From: Rana temporaria
Lineage: Eukaryota > Chordata > Amphibia > Anura > Ranidae
Direction of reading: 5' to 3'
Length of the DNA: 64,000 nucleotides
Assembly (NCBI RefSeq): GCF_905171775.1
Contig: NC_053490.1
Location: 456,584,562 to 456,648,561, forward strand
Made by a program: the position numbers and the translations under genes. The notes under the pieces were generated by a model. The model worked only from the letters and a program-made list of their open reading frames with translations, did no database searches and was not told the DNA's origin. Below, one piece after another: positions 59,179 to 64,000 of this stretch. Numbering within the stretch: position 1 is the stretch's first letter; every line of letters begins with the position of its first letter.

Positions 59179-60470
59179 AAACCCTACTGATGCCGCCATG
59201 CTTAAATTTGAAATCTGACCTCCTTGGAAACACACCCCTAGGGGATCATCCAATGGGAATGCACTTCCGGGTCGCCTCAGTAATCGTATATTGTTTGAGT
59301 GTGTAATAAACAAAACATATAGATTCTGTATTGCAATGAATATTAATGTTATTTGAGACCAATTTGTTAATTAAAATGCACTAACCTGGTCTGTTTGAAA
59401 ATTAAGACAAACAGTCCATATTAATCCGGTGTAGTGGAATCACATAATATGATCGCATGTGAATCCAGGCTGGAGATCGGGGCCAATGGGATCAGTCAAG
59501 GTCACTATGTGAGGGACGTGGATCAATAGTTGATTCGATCGCTGTTACACATCCAGCCGGCATTTGGGTCACGTGACCACGCTGAACGAAGGCGCATAAA
59601 CAAACCGTCATACGACGCGCCGTTCTGCTCATTCGCTCAGCGTTACACAACCCGATAGAGTGACGTATGTGATGGGCGTGTTCTCACTGGTTCATAATGC
59701 GTGCATGCGTGTGCGCGTATACGTGCGTTGCGCTCCACGTTAGACTGGATACAGTGCGCTGCGCTCCACTGTGCGTTCCGGGATACGGAAACAAACAAAC
59801 AGCCCGGGCAGCCACAGATAATGTATATACGATAAAACAGGGAATAAACGCAGAAGTGACATGAAATTAAACTATCACTAAGACAGTAAAGTGTGTTGGA
59901 ATAAAAATGTGTATATTTATTTACATACATAAAAATTGTAGAAGTGACTCATTTATTCCATAATAGGAGTCACATTGAGAGGCCAGAATACCAATGGGAA
60001 ATTGTATATTGGCTATGAATGTCAATAAGCATCCACATTTGTAAAGGCATGACTAATGACCCCTAGAAAAAATAGTGTAAAACATATAGGGGATATGTTA
60101 TAAAAAGGGAGAAAATGAACATTGAATTTCCCCAATCCATTGGGTCTATGTCCAATTGGAAAATTTCATGTCTGAGCGTGTAAAACTACAAGGCCCAGGA
60201 AATGACACTCCCCTGAACAATCCCCTAGGCAAACTATAAAATTGAACGATAATATCTATGAACATATTGAGATTAATACAATACATACTGTTAAAAGTAT
60301 ACATAAAAATCTAAAACACTGATAAAACAAGTGTGAATGAAAGAAAAGAAATAAATATTGTCTCATGGGAACATACTATATGGACATAATAATATGTCTC
60401 AAATGGAACTGATGTATTAAAAAATTATAAAGCAGTAAATGAATGGTAGATAGGGACATCTGTGTATTTC

Positions 60471-62681
60471 CTAGGATTTGTTAATGAAAGAGTTGATGTC
60501 CCACTCTACATTAAGGCCCAATGGTGTGTGTGTGCCCAATTCGTATATCCAGAAAGTTTCGAGTTGAGACACCCCACGGGTTTTTGGACTACCTCTCCAT
60601 GGCGCCACAAATTGATCTATAATGAGAAATTGTGTGCCAGTGGGGTTCTGGGCATGATGTTTTTTGTAATGCCTGGGTACAGTATGGTAAATGTCACCGG
60701 CTAAAATAAGGGCTATATGCTCAGCAACTCTTACAGAGAATTTCCGGATAGTGCGGCCAACGTATTGCTGGCCACACGGACAAGTGATGAGGTACACAAC
60801 GTACTTAGTTGAACAGGTACAAAACTGTTTAATAGGGTAAACTTTCCCGGTTGTTGTGGACCGAAACTCAAGGTTCTTAGTCCTGCCTGAGATGTTATAC
60901 CTACATACCGTGCACCTCTTACAAGGATGGTAACCAACTAACTGGAAAAAGAAAGAAGGACGTATAGGGGGGTTGATAATATTCGGGGCTATTTTACTTT
61001 GGAGTGACGGTGCACCCCTGAATATAACTTTGGCTCGTTCGGGTAGAACGGACCCCAAAACTCGGTCATTTCTCAATATGTTCCAATGTTTGGAAACAAT
61101 GGATTTGACCAGTTTATGTTGCATGGAGAAAGACGTGAGCAATGCCCATTTGAAACTCTCATCTTGTTCTCTTTTTGGTTTGACCTCCAGTAGGGAACTT
61201 CTATCTACTTCAAGCGAAGATTTAAGAGCCAGTTCTATGTTGGCAGGATCATATCCTTTATCAATGAACCTGTGTTTGAGGATGTTAGCCTGTGTAGAAA
61301 AAGTGTCTAAATCTGTACAGTTCCTTCTCAACCTGAGGAACTGACTTCGGGGTATAGAGTTCAGCCATGACGGATGATGGCAGCTATCAATTGAAATGAA
61401 GCTGTTACGGTCAGTTTTTTTGAAAAATGTTTTAAACTGAAACCGGTTGTTTACAATGTTGATCTCCAGATCTAGAAATTGAATAGTATTTGAGCTGGCA
61501 GTATGGGTAAGAGAAATCCCCCGGTCATTGTTGTTCAAATGACTCATAAAAATCTCTAGTGTTTCCAAGCTGCCATCCCATAGGAGGAGGATGTCGTCAA
61601 TATACCTCGCCCAGAACACCAGTGAAGTGGTATTATAGGCATAGACGACATCCTCCTCCCATTTGGCCATGAACAAATTAGCGAGGCTTGGGGCGTATTT
61701 AGCCCCCATAGCCACGCCTCTTTGTTGTAAATAAAATTGTTCATTAAACCAAAAATAACTATGTTTGGTGGCAAATTTTAACAATTCCATGATATAATCT
61801 GTCTGGAATGTGGCTAATGTCTGATCTTTCTTTAAAAAATAATGTACGGCTTCAAAACCTGTATCATGAGGGATGCACGTATAAAGTGACGCTACATCAG
61901 CTGTCACCATAATATAATTACCCTTTATTTCAACACTGTCCAATTTGTTTATGGTTGCCCTTGTATCTCGAAGATAGGAGGGAGTGCGTTGTACCAAGGG
62001 TTGTAAATAATTGTCAATGTAACGACCCACCCTGGAAGTAACAGAGTCGATCCCACTTAAAATGGGTCGACCAGGTGGGTGTACAGGGTCTTTATGGACC
62101 TTAGGAAGATAATATATGGTCGGTATCCTAGGGACCGTGGGAACTAAATATTTCTTTTCTTTTAAATTTAAAATCTTTCTTTCAAAACCACTATCTACTA
62201 GTGTTTGTAGCTCTGCTTTAAACCGGGATGTAGGATTGGCGGCCAATTTGGAATAAGTATTGGGCTCATCCAATAATCGGAACATCTCGGTTTCATAGTC
62301 GGATTTATCGAGGATGACTATGCCACCCCCTTTGTCCGCGGGACGGATAATAATGTCCTTGTTTTGACATAGGGATTTAAAACCGACACTAGACATCGGA
62401 TGATTAGAATTACGTCTATCTGGTATCTCTGCTAGATCTTTCAAAACAAGATCTTTGAAAATATTAACTGCGGCTGCGGCTGGAACAGATGGATTAAACA
62501 ATGAAGGGTTCCTCAACCCTGAATGTACTGTGCCAGAGGTAGCCGCTCTAGGTTCATTTATGATGGGGTTAGTAATTAGGTATCTTTGTATGTTAATTTT
62601 ACGGATGTATTTTTGGATGTCAATGAAAGTCCCAAATTTGTCTAAACGTTTCGGAGGGGCAAATTTGAGGCCCTTATCCAA
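60471..62681 (-). CDS. PLE reverse transcriptase / GIY-YIG endonuclease
   Basis: A 736-codon open frame. PLE RTs are related to telomerase RT, and the GIY-YIG nuclease nicks the target DNA. Residues in order: IIRPADKGGGIVILDK (~111-126), YLPKVHKDP (~191-199), PGRPILSG, RT motif A TADVASLYTCIPH (Asp at ~262), motif B QQRGVAMGAKYAPS (~319-332), motif C YIDD (360-363), a Cys-rich linker CKRCTVC (587-593), and the GIY-YIG core VVYLITCPCGQQYVGRT (~628-644). The first codon listed is TTG. The same frame continues upstream (TQDELSVLDKGLKFAP, known PLE N-terminal sequence) to about 62790, where a frameshift joins it to a frame running to 62932. So the true start is upstream and lost or shifted. The catalytic core is intact. 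Confidence 0.9.
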   Translation of the reverse strand: MDKGLKFAPPKRLDKFGTFIDIQKYIRKINIQRYLITNPIINEPRAATSGTVHSGLRNPSLFNPSVPAAAAVNIFKDLVLKDLAEIPDRRNSNHPMSSVGFKSLCQNKDIIIRPADKGGGIVILDKSDYETEMFRLLDEPNTYSKLAANPTSRFKAELQTLVDSGFERKILNLKEKKYLVPTVPRIPTIYYLPKVHKDPVHPPGRPILSGIDSVTSRVGRYIDNYLQPLVQRTPSYLRDTRATINKLDSVEIKGNYIMVTADVASLYTCIPHDTGFEAVHYFLKKDQTLATFQTDYIMELLKFATKHSYFWFNEQFYLQQRGVAMGAKYAPSLANLFMAKWEEDVVYAYNTTSLVFWARYIDDILLLWDGSLETLEIFMSHLNNNDRGISLTHTASSNTIQFLDLEINIVNNRFQFKTFFKKTDRNSFISIDSCHHPSWLNSIPRSQFLRLRRNCTDLDTFSTQANILKHRFIDKGYDPANIELALKSSLEVDRSSLLEVKPKREQDESFKWALLTSFSMQHKLVKSIVSKHWNILRNDRVLGSVLPERAKVIFRGAPSLQSKIAPNIINPPIRPSFFFQLVGYHPCKRCTVCRYNISGRTKNLEFRSTTTGKVYPIKQFCTCSTKYVVYLITCPCGQQYVGRTIRKFSVRVAEHIALILAGDIYHTVPRHYKKHHAQNPTGTQFLIIDQFVAPWRGSPKTRGVSQLETFWIYELGTHTPLGLNVEWDINSFINKS

Positions 62682-62909
62682 GACAGATAATTCATCCTGT
62701 GTGAAAACTTTAGTACTCAGATTAAAAACCCCTTGTCCTTTTATGTTCGTCTTCGTTTTCCGCTTCTGAACTCTCTTGCCCCCTCGGGTACCTCTCTTAG
62801 ATCGGAACCCCTTACATTTGTAACTTGGTCCTCGTGAAAATCCCGTTCAACATAGGTATCACGATGGGTAGGGGTGAAACTGCGATTAGATGGTTCGTGA
62901 TGGTTTTTT
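62682..62909 (-). pseudogene. PLE ORF N-terminal part, frameshifted
   Basis: The main frame extends upstream through LSTKVFTQDEL and a basic stretch (KRKTKTNIKG) to about 62790. An adjoining frame (SFTPTHRDTYVERDFHEDQ) covers 62932-62800. The change of frame lies near 62790-62800. No confident start codon. Confidence 0.6.
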
Positions 62910-63094
62910 AAGTTGGTAATCAAAGCATCCATAATCCTATCCTAACAGGTTTTTGTTTAATCACTTTCCTTACAGTGACGGCTGATTGGAAAACCTGTAC
63001 TGAGAATATATGAGAGCCAGTTTGTAAAGTTTGTCAAACAGCAGTAGTCATCCTATTATATACAAGGGAATTTTAAGAGGGGGGTGAAAGAATT

Positions 63095-63474
63095 TTTATT
63101 TATCAAGAAAAAAAAAAAATGTATTTATAATTTAAAAATTAAGTTACAGCCGAATTCTCCTATGTACTATTTTGGGACATTTAAAAAAAAATTTTTTTCT
63201 TTTTTTGGAATTTTCTCGCAGCACATGTACGAGGGGACCAAAAGTTCTTTGCCTACAGTTGCTCACGTTGCAATAAAACTCCCCTGTGACATTTGTCCCA
63301 TATAAAGCTACCATCATGTTTATATACATTAAAAAATATAAGTAATATATTTTTTTGCAGATTTGGAGCGGTTTTGAACAGTTTAGAGAACAATTGTTTG
63401 CGCAAAACAGTTTCTTCATGTGTTATGTGAATTTTATTTTTTTATGAAACTTATTTGGCCCATTTCAGAGAGGG
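63095..63474 (-). other. ABHD15: ABHD15 3' UTR (candidate)
   Basis: About 380 bases of AT-rich sequence follow the ABHD15 stop, with an AATAAA on the minus strand at 63095-63100. A closer AATAAA near 63433 is only 40 bases after the stop and is less likely. No open frame of note. Confidence 0.4.
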
Positions 63475-64000
63475 TTACCTGGTGTATGATCTTTTCCAGC
63501 TAAAAATCTTTTCTTCCAGGTCCCTATAAGCAGAGAGCTCCCGTCTTTGCAAGGTTGGTCTTCTTCGCCTGCTCATCATATTGGAGTTCCTCCGGTTGGC
63601 CAACCATTTTGTTTTTTCTTCAGTTCTAAAAAATTCTGTCACTGACCTAAAGTAATCTAATGTAACTTCATGACTCCATGCTACAGGTGCATCTGTAAGA
63701 AAGCCACAGTGGCCTCCATAATGTGTCAGCAGCAGCAGAAAATAAGGATTTGTCCTGAAAAGTTCAATGGGGAGAGTAGACTCTGGTGGGCCTCGAATAG
63801 GATCGTCAATGCTACAGATAGACAGGACAGGGACAGCAACTTCATCCACGTCACGGAGCGGATCATTTTCTTCCCAGTAATCGTCCCAGCTTAACTTCTT
63901 AGTCTTGCGTTGACAGTGCAGAATCTCATGTAGTTCCTGGAGGGACTGACTGTCAAATAATTTCCCAGTTGGTAGAATTTCTCCTAAAACCGTGAAGTAT
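63475..64000 (-). CDS. ABHD15: ABHD15, C-terminal part (window edge)
   Basis: The open frame runs from the window edge (64000) to TAA at 63475-63477, about 174 codons. ABHD15 is an alpha/beta-hydrolase-fold protein of adipose and liver linked to lipolysis control; the family member is not a well-proven enzyme. The frame includes WDDYWEENDPLRDVDEVAVPVL, then ICSIDDPIRGP, which carries the acid (Asp) of the hydrolase triad, and the THYGGHCGF motif with the triad His. It ends in the characteristic LEEKIFSWKRSYTR tail. The reading frame is continuous across 63850-64000 (KLSWDDYW and the preceding ~30 residues). The rest of the gene lies to the right. It converges on TAOK1, as in other vertebrates. 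Confidence 0.93.
   Translation of the reverse strand, partial: YFTVLGEILPTGKLFDSQSLQELHEILHCQRKTKKLSWDDYWEENDPLRDVDEVAVPVLSICSIDDPIRGPPESTLPIELFRTNPYFLLLLTHYGGHCGFLTDAPVAWSHEVTLDYFRSVTEFFRTEEKTKWLANRRNSNMMSRRRRPTLQRRELSAYRDLEEKIFSWKRSYTR

Larger units (their letters stand above)
58396..62909 (-). mobile_element. Penelope-like element, long copy (4.5 kb)
   Basis: The insertion is bounded by a 15-bp exact duplication between TAOK1 and ABHD15. Minus-strand order: coding region from about 62909 to 60471, a 2-kb 3' region with a hammerhead motif at 59178-59139, and an AT-rich end with the gcagcgct phrase also seen in the other PLE copies. The 5' end falls within apparent coding sequence, so the copy may be slightly 5'-truncated. 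Confidence 0.85.
55131..63094. other. TAOK1-ABHD15 intergenic region
   Basis: Almost entirely mobile DNA: Tc1 relic, truncated TTAA element, Tc1-type end, and the long PLE. Bases 55131-55604, 58011-58380 and 62925-63094 hold nothing identifiable. Confidence 0.8.

Overview
The window is vertebrate nuclear DNA, most likely from a frog. It carries most of one deeply conserved gene spread over eleven short exons with canonical GT/AG splice sites. The introns and flanks are crowded with transposable elements of the kind seen in anurans: L1-like LINEs, Penelope-like elements (PLEs) with hammerhead ribozymes, TTAA-flanked DNA transposon derivatives, hAT- and Tc1/mariner-type MITEs, and a tRNA-type SINE. 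Coding capacity, not codon bias or operon logic, is the guide to genes; almost all other long open frames lie in repeats.

Gene 1 (+ strand, bases 1-~55130): TAOK1, the STE20-family kinase TAO1/MARKK. Bases 1-13521 are the intron in front of the first exon seen. The eleven exons at 13522-13603, 13973-14140, 18221-18424, 22200-22334, 23718-23954, 24888-25016, 26725-26928, 29118-29357, 37854-38066, 40636-40818 and 42396-42857 encode 751 residues without a frame break. They cover the last part of the kinase domain, the serine-rich linker, the long coiled-coil region and the C-terminus. The catalytic N-terminal ~250 residues lie outside the window. A very long 3' UTR follows, ending in a plausible AATAAA at 55106.

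Gene 2 (- strand, bases 63475-64000): the C-terminal end of ABHD15, convergent with TAOK1, which matches the vertebrate TAOK1-ABHD15 neighbourhood.

Mobile DNA. (a) A near full-length L1-type element (30503-37466) with ORF1 and an endonuclease/reverse transcriptase ORF2 sits inside an older TTAA-flanked element in a TAOK1 intron. (b) A PLE with a 736-codon open RT/GIY-YIG frame occupies 58396-62909 between the two genes. (c) Three PLE-like fold-back insertions (8009-9841, 14353-15935, 17472-18100) each have a 13-15 bp target-site duplication and a copy of part of their own 3' region in inverted orientation at the 5' side. (d) Two ~150 bp mini-elements (26288-26439, 39415-39564) also have target-site duplications. 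Five of these loci hold a recognisable hammerhead ribozyme motif; the 14.3 kb fold-back carries it in both arms. All copies share a one-nucleotide spacer after the first core box and a self-complementary six-base stem III. This ribozyme-bearing family is the most interesting system in the window.

Several nests give relative ages: a MITE containing a TTAA element (2531-4329), a TTAA element containing the L1 (30130-37705), a TTAA element containing a mini-ribozyme element (39287-40418), and a MITE within a MITE (20421-21407). There are also a GC-rich 26/27-bp minisatellite, a (TA)n tract in the TAOK1 3' UTR and two perfect long hairpins. All homology calls come from recognition of protein motifs and repeat structure; no database search was possible.
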